A stretch of DNA of 45,797 nucleotides, from the NCBI GenBank assembly GCA_016288755.1, contig JAEELE010000140.1, positions 1 through 45,797 on the forward strand, in the 5' to 3' direction. The notes beneath the pieces were generated by a model. That model did not search any database. It saw only the letters and a list, made by a program, of their open reading frames with translations, and was not told where the DNA came from. The position numbers and the translations under genes are program-made. This document shows, piece by piece, positions 14,960 through 22,718 of this stretch (positions are counted from its first letter, which is position 1; every line of letters begins with the position of its first letter). Origin of the DNA: Oscillospiraceae bacterium. Lineage in GTDB: Bacteria; Bacillota; Clostridia; Oscillospirales; Ruminococcaceae.

Positions 14960-16224
14960 TATTCCACCGTCTGCGGGTGCTCGTCGACCACCCACGGCAG
15001 ACCCCATTTGTTCAGCATATCCATGAACGGATCGGGGTCAAATTCCTCAATGGTGCGCGCACCGGCATTGCGCCATGTGCCGTTTGCGACCAGCGCCGCG
15101 CCGATCATCGCGGGCACGCCGGTCGTATAGGAGATCGCCTGCGAGCCGAGCTCCTTGTAGCACTCCTGATGATCGCAGACATTGTAAATATAGATCGTCT
15201 TTTCCTTGCCGTCCTTCACGCCGGTGAAGATGCAGCCGATGTTGGTCTTGCCGACGGTGCGCGGACCGAGCGATGCCGGGTCGGGCAGCAGCGCCTTCAG
15301 AAACTGGATCGGGACGATCTCGGTGCCGTTGAACGAAATCGGCGTGGTCGAGAGCATGCCGACATTTTCGAGACACTTCATGTGCGTCAGATAGCTCTGC
15401 CCGAAGGTCATGAAGAAGCGGATGCGCTTGACATGGGGGATATTCTTCGCGAGCGACTCGATCTCCTCATGGTGCAGAAGGTACATATCCTTCTGCCCGA
15501 CCTGCGGAAAGTCGTAGACGCGCTTGATCTCCATCGGCTCGGTCTCGACCCAGTGCCCGTTCTCCCAGTAGGAGCCGTTTGCGGAGACCTCGCGCAGATT
15601 GATCTCGGGGTTGAAGTTCGTCGCGAACGGATAGCCGTGGTCGCCGCCGTTGCAGTCGAGAATGTCAATATAGTGAATCTCGTCGAAATAGTGCTTCAGC
15701 GCATACGCCGTGAACACCGAGGTCACGCCCGGGTCAAAGCCGGAGCCGCAGAGCGCGGTCAGACCGGCGTTTGCAAAGCGCTCCTGATAAGCCCACTGCC
15801 ATGAATAGTCAAAATACGCGGTGAAGCCGAGCTCCCTGCAGCGCTTCTCGTAGACCGCGCGCCATGCGGGATCGTCGGTGTCCTCGGGCTCGTAGTTTGC
15901 GGTGTCGATATAGTGCACGCCGCCTTCGAGGCAAGCCTCCATGATCGTCAGGTCCTGATAGGGCAGCGCGAGATTGAGCACCGCGACCGGCTGATAGCTG
16001 CGGATCAGTGCGAGCACGGCGTCCTTGTCGTCCGCGTCGACCTGCGCTGTGGTGATGACGGTCTTTGATTTGCCCTCCGCCTCGATCTTCGCCTTGAGTG
16101 CCTCGCACTTGGAAACAGTGCGGCTCGCGATGCAGATCTCGGTGAATTCTGCGTCGTTCTGGCAGCATTTCTGGATCGCGACGGATGCCACGCCGCCGCA
16201 GCCGATGATCAGGATTTTGCTCAT
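14959..16224 (-). CDS. Carboxynorspermidine/carboxyspermidine dehydrogenase (LYS1/saccharopine dehydrogenase family)
   Basis: Enzyme that condenses putrescine (or diaminopropane) with aspartate semialdehyde and reduces the imine with NADPH to a carboxy-triamine. ATG 16224 has AAGGAGG upstream. Residues 8-16 (GCGGVASVA) are the Rossmann nucleotide-binding loop. ASRTVSKCEALKAKI and the strand VAVLNLALPYQDLTIMEACL are characteristic, as is CGSGFDPGVTSVFTAYALKH. The length (421) fits the bacterial family. The stop overlaps the decarboxylase start, which fixes the two as one functional pair. Family knowledge supports the spermidine route in gut Firmicutes; the exact amine substrate is inferred. 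Confidence 0.95.
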   Translation of the reverse strand: MSKILIIGCGGVASVAIQKCCQNDAEFTEICIASRTVSKCEALKAKIEAEGKSKTVITTAQVDADDKDAVLALIRSYQPVAVLNLALPYQDLTIMEACLEGGVHYIDTANYEPEDTDDPAWRAVYEKRCRELGFTAYFDYSWQWAYQERFANAGLTALCGSGFDPGVTSVFTAYALKHYFDEIHYIDILDCNGGDHGYPFATNFNPEINLREVSANGSYWENGHWVETEPMEIKRVYDFPQVGQKDMYLLHHEEIESLAKNIPHVKRIRFFMTFGQSYLTHMKCLENVGMLSTTPISFNGTEIVPIQFLKALLPDPASLGPRTVGKTNIGCIFTGVKDGKEKTIYIYNVCDHQECYKELGSQAISYTTGVPAMIGAALVANGTWRNAGARTIEEFDPDPFMDMLNKWGLPWVVDEHPQTVE

Positions 16225-16302
16225 TGTAGGTTCCTCCTTGTATGAAAATGTTTGGTTGATAAACAGCCTTTTGACGGATCAGAACGGGGGTTACACCGTA
16301 TA

Positions 16303-16701
16303 TCACCGCGTGATCAGCGTCAGATAGGCGATTGCCTGACAGACCGCCTGCGGGTCATCGCCGGTGATGCGCGTCAGCAGCAGCTCGCCGGCGCAGAAGG
16401 TCCCCGCGCAGATCTCGGTGTCGCTGATCTGCCGCAGCGCAGTCTCGCATCCGCCTGCATTCAGCTCGGGCGGAACGGGAATATCCGCGCCGCCTTCGCC
16501 GATCTGGTGCAGAAACACCGACCGCATGATCTCGACAGGCGCGGGAATGCCGTTTTTTTCTGCGTGCAGTGCCGTCAGCGTCAGCGTGAGACTTTGGTCG
16601 GGCGGAGAAAAACGGTTTTCGCCGGTTTCCTCGCTGTAGTCGTTTGTCCAGTCCTCCGGGAAGGCGGCTTGCCATCCCATCGGCAGGCGATAGGTTTTCA
16701 T
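16303..16701 (-). CDS. Hypothetical protein (132 aa)
   Basis: ATG 16701 (MKTYRLPMGWQAAFPEDWT) has AAAGGAG upstream. The opening aromatic-rich motif is followed by a beta section (SLTLTLTALHAEKNG) and a Cys-containing segment (TEICAGTFCAGELLLTRITG). The stop lies 78 bases before the dehydrogenase start. It is cytoplasmic with no recognised domain. The compact beta-rich build and position between pathway genes resemble the other unknown genes in this region. I cannot assign a function. Confidence 0.65.
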   Translation of the reverse strand: MKTYRLPMGWQAAFPEDWTNDYSEETGENRFSPPDQSLTLTLTALHAEKNGIPAPVEIMRSVFLHQIGEGGADIPVPPELNAGGCETALRQISDTEICAGTFCAGELLLTRITGDDPQAVCQAIAYLTLITR

Positions 16702-16714
16702 CGGTTTGCTCCTT

Positions 16715-17482
16715 TCATTCCAGCGGGGGCAGCGTCATCAGCCAGATGCCCAGCGCGATGAACAGCGCCCCGAACAGGCAGGGGAAGATCAGCATCCGGT
16801 AATAGGGCTTCGGGTCGAACATCTCGTCGAGATACACCGGGTCGACATAGATCATGCGCGTTTCACCGACATGCGGGTTGGCGCTTGTCGAGGCGGTATT
16901 GCCGCGCAGCTGATGCGTCGCGCCGCCGCAGAAAAATTCGTAGACCGGGACCTGTGAAACACGCCCGCGCCGGTTCCGCACATGGATGAGCTCGACGCAG
17001 GTCGCCTCGACGCGCTCGGTGCACCAGCGCCGCTTGTGGAAATATCCCGCGAGCACAAATGCGATGATGCCGATGCCGATGACGGCAAACACGCCGGAGC
17101 GGATGCGGTCTGCGAGGGCGCCCTCCTTCGGCAGCGTGAGCAGACCGAAGCGCTCGGCAGTCAGTGCCAGACCGGAGACGCCCATTGCCGCGCCGATCGC
17201 GAAGGATGTGACGCCGAAGCGGTAAGCGGGCTTGGCGCTGCGCTTTGCCTGCCTCACTGCCAGAATGCCGCACAGCACAAAGACCGCGGCGATCACCAGC
17301 GACGCGAGCCACGGCGTCGTCATGATCTTATGCGCCGCGATCAGGAGCAGCAGTGCAATGAGCACCAGCAGCACGCAGCCGCGCTTTTCCTTCGGGGACA
17401 TCTGCTGCGGGCTCTGGTTCGTGCCGCCGGATTCCGGCACGATGATCGGGTCAAACGGTTCTTCCGGCAACGAAAACACCAC
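16715..17482 (-). CDS. Four-span membrane protein, DUF3592-like
   Basis: 255 residues. A Pro-rich soluble N-terminus (about 1-33) precedes two hydrophobic spans (VLLVLIALLLLIAAH and LASLVIAAVFVLCGILAV), then a third near residue 125 (AVIGIGIIAFVLAGYF). After that comes a soluble beta domain with VPVYEFFCGGATHQLRG and NPHVGETRMIYVDP, and a final span near the end (LIFPCLFGALFIALGIWLMT). The beta domain with VGET..IYVDP followed by a helix resembles DUF3592 proteins. The start is uncertain (two GTG codons at 17482 and 17479, close to AAGG). Function unknown. It follows speE after about 180 bases that hold a repeat. Confidence 0.65.
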   Translation of the reverse strand: MVFSLPEEPFDPIIVPESGGTNQSPQQMSPKEKRGCVLLVLIALLLLIAAHKIMTTPWLASLVIAAVFVLCGILAVRQAKRSAKPAYRFGVTSFAIGAAMGVSGLALTAERFGLLTLPKEGALADRIRSGVFAVIGIGIIAFVLAGYFHKRRWCTERVEATCVELIHVRNRRGRVSQVPVYEFFCGGATHQLRGNTASTSANPHVGETRMIYVDPVYLDEMFDPKPYYRMLIFPCLFGALFIALGIWLMTLPPLE

Positions 17483-17498
17483 CTTCTTTGAAAATGAG

Positions 17499-17551
17499 AA
17501 GTGAGGAGGGAGGAGGTCGGGTTAGAAGTGAGGAGTGAGGAGTTGTTCCGT
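17499..17551 (+). repeat. Repeat module A, solitary copy
   Basis: GTTAGAAGTGAGGAGTGAGG followed by AGTTGTTCCGTC matches module A at 7931-7961 nearly base for base, with additional GAGGAGG repeats ahead of it. Module B is absent. Further on, 17612-17660 holds a separate short direct repeat (ATTCCGCATTCCGCATTTT). No gene lies in this gap. Confidence 0.75.
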
Positions 17552-17661
17552 CATTATTCGTTATTCTTTTCTCTGCCCCTTCCCTCAGCAGCAGGAACAG
17601 CGGCGCCGGTCATTCCGCATTCCGCATTTTCCCTGCCGCCTTTGCATTTCTCATTTCTGAT

Positions 17662-18525
17662 TTATTTCTTCCGCTCCTCTGCGTCCTCCATGAGGTCCTC
17701 GACGTATTTGGGGAGCATGAAGGCGCCGGTATGCAGATTGGTCGTGTAATACCATGTCTGGATGCCGCGCTTCTTCCAGCGCTTTGCGTCAAAATCGCGC
17801 AGCGGGTGATATTTCTTCGAGGCAAACCCGAAGAGCCAGTAGCCCGCCGGACAGGTCGGGATATGCGCCTGATAGACGCGGCAGATCGGGAAGACGCGGT
17901 ATGCCTTCTTGTGCATCGCCTGACACGCGCCCTCGTCCTCGTCATAGAAGGGGCTGCCGTGCTGATAGACCATGATGCCGTCATCCTTGAGCGCCTTGTA
18001 GCAGAGCCCGTAGAACTCCTTCGTGAAAAGCCCCGCCGTGTGCCCGAAGGGGTCGGTCGCGTCGTTGATGATGAGGTCATATTCGCCCTGCCGCGTGCGC
18101 AGTGCTCTGAGCCCGTCCTGATTGTAGATCGTGACGCGCGGGTCGTCGAGCCCCCTTGCGTTGTCGGGGAAATATTCCCTGCAGACCTCGACGAACATCT
18201 CGTCGGGCTCCACGACGTCGATCGTCTTGATCTCGTCGTAATGCGACAGCTCGCGCGCGACACCGCCGTCGCCGCCGCCGATCACCAGCACATGCTTCAC
18301 ATCCGGGTGCACTGCCATCGGCACATGCACGATCATCTCGTCGTAGATGAACTCGTCCTTCTCCGAGAAGATCACGCTGCCGTTTGAGACCAGAAAGCGC
18401 CCGAATTCCGCCGAATCGAACACGTCGATGCGCTGAAAATCGCTCTGCCCGCTGTAAAGCTGCTTCTCGCACCGGATCGACGCCTTGACATTGTCCGTGT
18501 GCATTTCGGAAAACCAGAATTCCAT
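17662..18525 (-). CDS. speE: Spermidine synthase-type aminopropyltransferase
   Basis: Transfers an aminopropyl group from decarboxylated SAM to an amine acceptor; cytoplasmic, 287 residues. ATG 18525 has GAGGAG upstream. Visible motifs are the substrate loop SGQSDFQRIDVFD, the SAM-binding GGGDGGVARELSH, the acidic VVEPDEMF, and the catalytic-Asp loop DATDPFGHTAGLFT (E. coli has DCTDPIGPGESLF, so Pro-Gly is replaced by His-Thr here). QHGSPFYDEDEG and YWLFGFASKKYHP follow. There is no speD for decarboxylated SAM in the window. Acceptor could be putrescine, agmatine or spermidine. It may provide a second triamine route or make an additional polyamine. Confidence 0.9.
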   Translation of the reverse strand: MEFWFSEMHTDNVKASIRCEKQLYSGQSDFQRIDVFDSAEFGRFLVSNGSVIFSEKDEFIYDEMIVHVPMAVHPDVKHVLVIGGGDGGVARELSHYDEIKTIDVVEPDEMFVEVCREYFPDNARGLDDPRVTIYNQDGLRALRTRQGEYDLIINDATDPFGHTAGLFTKEFYGLCYKALKDDGIMVYQHGSPFYDEDEGACQAMHKKAYRVFPICRVYQAHIPTCPAGYWLFGFASKKYHPLRDFDAKRWKKRGIQTWYYTTNLHTGAFMLPKYVEDLMEDAEERKK

Positions 18526-18550
18526 GCTGTTTTCTCCTCTTCCTCTGTGA

Positions 18551-18886
18551 TCATCTGCACGCTTCGAGAATCAGCGCCCTCAGCCTTTGCGCGAGCGTTT
18601 TTCGCTGCGAGGGCGTATCGACCTCGAAATGCACAAAATTATTGTAAACATCGTCGATCATGGTGAAGCCGATGCCCCCGAAAGAACAGGGATACTCCAG
18701 ATCGCCGTCGGGCTGCCGCTTCGCCTTTCCGCTTAGCAGAATGCCGTGCCGCCGGAACAGATCGAGGAAAAAGGCGGCTTCATTTCCCTCCTCCGTCAGC
18801 GGCTGATACTGTGCCGGAAGCACATCATACAGCCCGGAAAAATGAAACACGCGGTCGCTCCCCGCAGAATAGCAGAACTCAACCAT
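18551..18886 (-). CDS. Hypothetical protein (111 aa)
   Basis: ATG 18886 has GAGGAAA upstream and follows the SUFU-domain gene stop after 10 bases. Residues include FHFSGLYDVLPAQYQPL, a helix with FFLDLFRRHGILLSG, and a hydrophobic strand (GIGFTMIDDVYNNFVHFEV). A basic C-terminal helix (RKTLAQRLRALILEACR) ends it. It is small and soluble and resembles a compact alpha/beta immunity-type fold, but I cannot name a family. It ends 25 bases before speE and is probably cotranscribed with it. Confidence 0.6.
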   Translation of the reverse strand: MVEFCYSAGSDRVFHFSGLYDVLPAQYQPLTEEGNEAAFFLDLFRRHGILLSGKAKRQPDGDLEYPCSFGGIGFTMIDDVYNNFVHFEVDTPSQRKTLAQRLRALILEACR

Positions 18887-18896
18887 CGCTTTTTCC

Positions 18897-19967
18897 TCAC
18901 AGCCGGAATTTCGGCTTGCCGTCGAAAATGTGGATACGGGAAAGGTCTTTCGCGCGGCTCAGCAGTGCATTGCAGCCGTTCTGCACGGTGAAGTCATATT
19001 CCTGCTCAGTGATCGGCACCGCCCAGAGCAGATTGACCGGGTCGCCCGACACCGGGGCATACTGCGGCGCCTCAAGCCCCCTGATCGCCCGCGCATTGAT
19101 GAACAGGAATGCGTGAAATCCGGGAATGCCCTCCCATGTGTTCGTGTGCCCGTGCGCGAAGAAGGCCCGGTCGCGGTAGATGCCCTTGGAGAGCGCCGTG
19201 AACATGTTGTATGCCTCCATCTTCACGGCATCTGCAAGACCGTCCGCTGCGGCAAAGCCGAATTCAATGCGGCTGTGCTGCCAGCCGTCGCGGATGTGCA
19301 CCTCGATCTGCGGCTGTGTGAATACGCTGAGAAACTCGGTGATGCCGTATGTGACGCCGTTTTTCCGCCCCTCAAGGATGCCGCGCGGCGGATATGCGCC
19401 GCCGTTCATCGAATAGTATCCCCTGCCGCTGCCGAAAAACGCCTCCAGTATGCGGAGATTCTCCCTGTGCAGCGCCTGCCAGAAATCCTCCTTCTGCGAG
19501 CGCTCAAACAGCATATCGCTCTCTGCGATCTGCTCCATCCACTGCATCCGCTGATCGGCGGGCAGCTCCCACGCATAGCGGTTCTGCCCGACGGCATAGC
19601 GCGCAAAGCCCGGGAAATCGTAGAGACCGGCTTTCGGCGGGATGATCGCAAGGATATTGCCGCCCTCGAGCAAAGCCGCCGAGTCGCCGTCCGGCAGCCA
19701 GACGATGCGCAGCTTCTCTGCATCGACCGTGATGCCCTGCGGGTCATGCGAAAAGCAGCCCTTCGGCAGCATGGAGAGCTTGTCGCCGGCATCGAGCCGG
19801 TCGGGCGCCTCACGGCAGTTGCAGACCCAGCAGGCGCGAAGATTCTTCCCCTTGTCGCCGTAGAGATAGAACAGATAGAAATAGACGGCATTCTCCGTCT
19901 GCTCGGCAAATGCCTGCACCGGGCAGAGCGGGGATTCGCTTTCGATCAGGGTGATTTTTTCTCTCAT
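18897..19967 (-). CDS. SUFU-domain protein (suppressor-of-fused-like), immunity-type
   Basis: ATG 19967 (MREKITLIESESPLC) has GGAGG 5 bases upstream; the frame extends 8 codons further. 356 residues. The N-terminal half (to about residue 170) is unassigned and contains CWVCNC, VNxL-like strands and an ILAIIPPKAGLYDFPG segment. The C-terminal half carries a SUFU-like domain: GHTNTWEGIPGFHAFLFINA, then NLLWAVPITEQEYDFTVQNG and a terminal LLSRAKDLSRIHIFD. Bacterial SUFU domains are known as immunity proteins in polymorphic-toxin loci (established by genomic surveys). Here no toxin gene is beside it. Its position inside a polyamine region suggests an immunity-like or protein-binding role only by analogy. 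Confidence 0.75.
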   Translation of the reverse strand: MREKITLIESESPLCPVQAFAEQTENAVYFYLFYLYGDKGKNLRACWVCNCREAPDRLDAGDKLSMLPKGCFSHDPQGITVDAEKLRIVWLPDGDSAALLEGGNILAIIPPKAGLYDFPGFARYAVGQNRYAWELPADQRMQWMEQIAESDMLFERSQKEDFWQALHRENLRILEAFFGSGRGYYSMNGGAYPPRGILEGRKNGVTYGITEFLSVFTQPQIEVHIRDGWQHSRIEFGFAAADGLADAVKMEAYNMFTALSKGIYRDRAFFAHGHTNTWEGIPGFHAFLFINARAIRGLEAPQYAPVSGDPVNLLWAVPITEQEYDFTVQNGCNALLSRAKDLSRIHIFDGKPKFRL

Positions 19968-20043
19968 CAGGTCCTCCTTCTGCCTGCACACAGCCGGGTT
20001 CTTCCGCAGCGGAGCCGTCCGTGCGCTTCATGCCGGCATCTGC

Positions 20044-20460
20044 TCATTCCTCATACAGCCGCTGATTGCCGCAGACAAACCAGTTGTGATATTCAAAATA
20101 CAGCTCGTGGCTCTCCCAGAGTGCCGGGTAGTGCTCGACGATGCAGCGCTTGCCTTCATATACGGCATCCTGCGACTCCTCATAGCGGTGAGAGAGCGCA
20201 AATATGAACCCGCCGTAACAGACGCCTCCGACAAACGCCAGTGCCCAGAGCACGATTGCGGCAGTCTTCAGCCACTTTGTTCCGATCCGCAGCAGGAGCT
20301 GCAAAAGTCCCGCTGCCAGCCCGAACGCGATCAGCAGAGAGACCGGCTCGCGCACCCAGATGCGGAATTGCAGACCATTCAGCCGCAGAATTTCCGTCGC
20401 GCCCAGAAACACGGCGCAGACAGCTGCAGACCAGAATAATATACTCGTTTTCAGCTTCAT
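20044..20460 (-). CDS. Small three-span membrane protein, tandem copy 2
   Basis: ATG 20460 has AGGAG upstream. Three hydrophobic helices are evident: about residues 6-24 (ILFWSAAVCAVFLGATEIL), 38-60 and 66-88, each separated by short loops. A soluble tail of about 45 residues follows (HRYEESQDAVYEGKRCIVEH). The protein matches the upstream neighbour over the first 100 residues (SILxWSA, RxWxREPV, AxGLLQL, RWL-like). It is probably a membrane accessory protein of unknown role. Confidence 0.7.
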   Translation of the reverse strand: MKLKTSILFWSAAVCAVFLGATEILRLNGLQFRIWVREPVSLLIAFGLAAGLLQLLLRIGTKWLKTAAIVLWALAFVGGVCYGGFIFALSHRYEESQDAVYEGKRCIVEHYPALWESHELYFEYHNWFVCGNQRLYEE

Positions 20461-20534
20461 GGTGCATTCTCCTTTTTCAGTCCGGCATGCCGGATCGGCA
20501 CGTCACAGGATGCGCACAGTACAGCAGCTTCATT

Positions 20535-20975
20535 TCAATCGTCTCTTTTGAGGCGGCGCGGCATTGTGCTGCGGAACAGCAGAAACCGCGGCTCATAATA
20601 GTCGTAGCGATATCCGCTGACGCTCTCGCTCCGTTCCGCGATGCAGCGTCTGCCGTCGCACACATAGGGCTTTCCCCGGAATGCATGCGATTGCTCGTGC
20701 AGATGCTCGAACGCAAATACCCAGACCCCGGCAATCAGACCGACGACTGCTGCAATGCCCCAGAGCACGGTCACAAGAATGCGGAGCCAGCGCAGCGGAA
20801 TCAGCAGCACGAGCTGCAAAAGCCCGCCCGCACCGCCGAGCGCAATCAGGATCGTGACCGGCTCGCGGATCCATGTGCGGAACCGCAGATTCAGGAGCTC
20901 CAGAATCCCTGACAGCGCGAGAAACACTGCCGCAGAAACGGCAGACCATAGCAGAATACTGTCCGTCAGCTTCAT
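20535..20975 (-). CDS. Small three-span membrane protein, tandem copy 1
   Basis: ATG 20975 (MKLTDSILLWSAVSAAVFLA) has GGAGATTTGAGAG upstream and lies 34 bases after the speA stop. It has three hydrophobic spans like its paralogue, RTWIREPVTILIALGG, then a tail rich in charged and aromatic residues (RCIAERSESVSGYRYDYYEP). The tail diverges from the second copy apart from GRRCI/GKRCI. Position just behind speA suggests cotranscription. Role unknown. Confidence 0.7.
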   Translation of the reverse strand: MKLTDSILLWSAVSAAVFLALSGILELLNLRFRTWIREPVTILIALGGAGGLLQLVLLIPLRWLRILVTVLWGIAAVVGLIAGVWVFAFEHLHEQSHAFRGKPYVCDGRRCIAERSESVSGYRYDYYEPRFLLFRSTMPRRLKRDD

Positions 20976-21009
20976 CTCTCAAATCTCCGCCCGCAAACGT
21001 CCCATATTC

Positions 21010-22458
21010 TCACCTCAGCACATTCAGATGCTCGATCTCGGGGTCCTCGGTGCCCTGCATGGAGCAGCCCTTCTCCTTTGCGTAAATGATATAGTTGAGG
21101 ATATCCTCGGTGATGATCTCGCCGGGCGCGAGGATCGGGATGCCCGGGGGATAGCACATGACAAATTCCGAGCAGATGCGCCCCGCGGTCTGTTCGAGCG
21201 GGAGCATTTCCTTGTCGGCGTAGAACGCCTCCTGCGGGGTCGCGACGACCTTCGGCGCAATATATTCCAGCGAGAGCATCCCGGTGTTGTCGCAGGCATA
21301 GAGCCGCTTGATATCGGCAAGCGCACCGACCAGACGCTCAATGTCCTGCATGCGGTCGCCGATGGAAATATACGCGAGGATATTGCCGATGTCGCCGAAC
21401 TCGATCTGAATATCATATTCGTCACGCAGCAGGTCGTAGACCTCGATGCCCGCAAGCCCGATCTCTCTGGTGAAGACCGACAGCTTGGTTACGTCGAAGG
21501 CATAGCAGCTTGTCCCGTTGCAGATCTCGGAGGAATAGGCGTAGTAGCCACCGACCGCGTTGATCTCCTCGCGGGCGTATTCCGCGATATCCATGACCTT
21601 TGCGAAGGATTCGCTGCCGCGCATGGCGAGGTTGCGGCGGGAAATATCAAGGCTTGAGATCAGCAGATAGGAGGCGCTCGTGGTCTGCGTCAGATTGATG
21701 ATCTGCCGCACATAGCCCTCGTTGACGGCGGGACCGAGCAGCAGCAAGGAGCTCTGCGTGAGGCTGCCGCCGGATTTGTGCATCGAGACCGCAGCCATGT
21801 CGGCGCCCGCCTCCATCGCCGTGACCGGGAGCTTCTCCTGAAAATAGAAATGCGTGCCGTGTGCCTCATCGACGAGCACCTTCATGCCGCGTGCATGTGC
21901 AAGCTGCACGATCGCGCGCAGGTCGGAGCAGATGCCGTAATAGGTCGGGTTGTTGACAAAGACCGCGACGGCGTCGGGGTTTTCGTTGATCGCCTGCTCG
22001 AGCTGGCTGAGCTCCATGCCCAGCGCGATGCCGATGCGCGGTTCGACGTCGGGGTTGACATAGACCGGCACGGCGCCGCAGAGCACGAGCGCATTGATGA
22101 CGCTCTTGTGCACATTGCGCGGGACGATGAGCTTCTGCCCGGCTTTGCAGGTCGAGAGGATCATGCTCTGCACGGCGGAGGTCGTGCCGCCGACCATGAA
22201 GAACGCATGGGCTGCGCCGAAGGCATCCGCAGCGAGGTCTTCCGCCTCGAGAATGACGGAAACCGGGTGGCAGAGATTGTCGAGCGGCTTCATAGAATTG
22301 ACGTCGATGCCGACGCACTGCTCGCCGAGCAGGCGCACGAGCTCGGGGTTGCCGCGTCCGCGCTTGTGTCCGGGCACATCGAAGGGGACCACGCGCTGCC
22401 GTCTGAGGCGTTCGAGCGCTTCGTAGACGGGGGCGCGCCGCTGCTTTTCAAAATTCAT
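21010..22458 (-). CDS. speA: Arginine decarboxylase, fold-type I (Orn/Lys/Arg decarboxylase family)
   Basis: PLP enzyme catalysing arginine to agmatine, entry to the pathway; 482 residues. ATG 22458 (MNFEKQRRAPVYEALERL) fits the family N-terminus. The PLP lysine is Lys228 in VSMHKSGGSLTQSS, with VDEAHGTHFYF upstream, GGTTSAVQSMILSTC for the PLP-phosphate loop, and a C-terminal domain ending EIEHLNVLR. Length and motif set match the short Firmicute SpeA type rather than the long AdiA type. Lysine or ornithine cannot be excluded by sequence alone, but the downstream agmatine enzymes favour arginine. It is first in the minus-strand polyamine region. Confidence 0.93.
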   Translation of the reverse strand: MNFEKQRRAPVYEALERLRRQRVVPFDVPGHKRGRGNPELVRLLGEQCVGIDVNSMKPLDNLCHPVSVILEAEDLAADAFGAAHAFFMVGGTTSAVQSMILSTCKAGQKLIVPRNVHKSVINALVLCGAVPVYVNPDVEPRIGIALGMELSQLEQAINENPDAVAVFVNNPTYYGICSDLRAIVQLAHARGMKVLVDEAHGTHFYFQEKLPVTAMEAGADMAAVSMHKSGGSLTQSSLLLLGPAVNEGYVRQIINLTQTTSASYLLISSLDISRRNLAMRGSESFAKVMDIAEYAREEINAVGGYYAYSSEICNGTSCYAFDVTKLSVFTREIGLAGIEVYDLLRDEYDIQIEFGDIGNILAYISIGDRMQDIERLVGALADIKRLYACDNTGMLSLEYIAPKVVATPQEAFYADKEMLPLEQTAGRICSEFVMCYPPGIPILAPGEIITEDILNYIIYAKEKGCSMQGTEDPEIEHLNVLR

Positions 22459-22600
22459 GGTCAACACCGTTCCTATCCGAGAAATATAAAGAGAAGGCAA
22501 CCCGCACGAAGCCATCGTACCAAAGCGGAGCGCGCTGAGAAAAGCGCATTCGGCGGCTGATGAAGCAGATGCAGTTTGCCTCGTATAATATTCTGTCGCT
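22459..22600 (-). promoter_or_regulatory. speA 5' leader with overlapping small ORF
   Basis: About 135 bases separate the promoter from the speA ATG. Within it an ATG at 22549 opens a 33-codon frame (MRFSQRAPLWYDGFVRVAFS...) whose stop at 22448 lies 11 bases inside speA. No good ribosome site precedes that ATG. It may be a chance ORF or a leader peptide. Confidence 0.35.
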
Positions 22601-22629
22601 ATTATACCATATTTCTCCTAAAAAAGCAA
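22601..22629 (-). promoter_or_regulatory. Promoter of speA
   Basis: On the minus strand TTGCTT (22629-22624) and TATAAT (22606-22601) are 17 bases apart. It drives the speA end of the polyamine region. Confidence 0.75.
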
Positions 22630-22669
22630 TAAGAGGGCGCAAATATATTCCGCTCTTTTGCGGAAATGT

Positions 22670-22704
22670 GATAAAAATACAGCCCCCCGTTCCCGGAGGG
22701 CTGT
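22670..22704 (-). terminator. Terminator after the YhfC-type protease gene
   Basis: The stem ACAGCCCTCC with GGGGGGCTGT is followed by ATTTTTAT in the minus-strand direction, 15 bases past the protease stop. Confidence 0.85.
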
Positions 22705-22718
22705 GTGCAGATCGCGGT

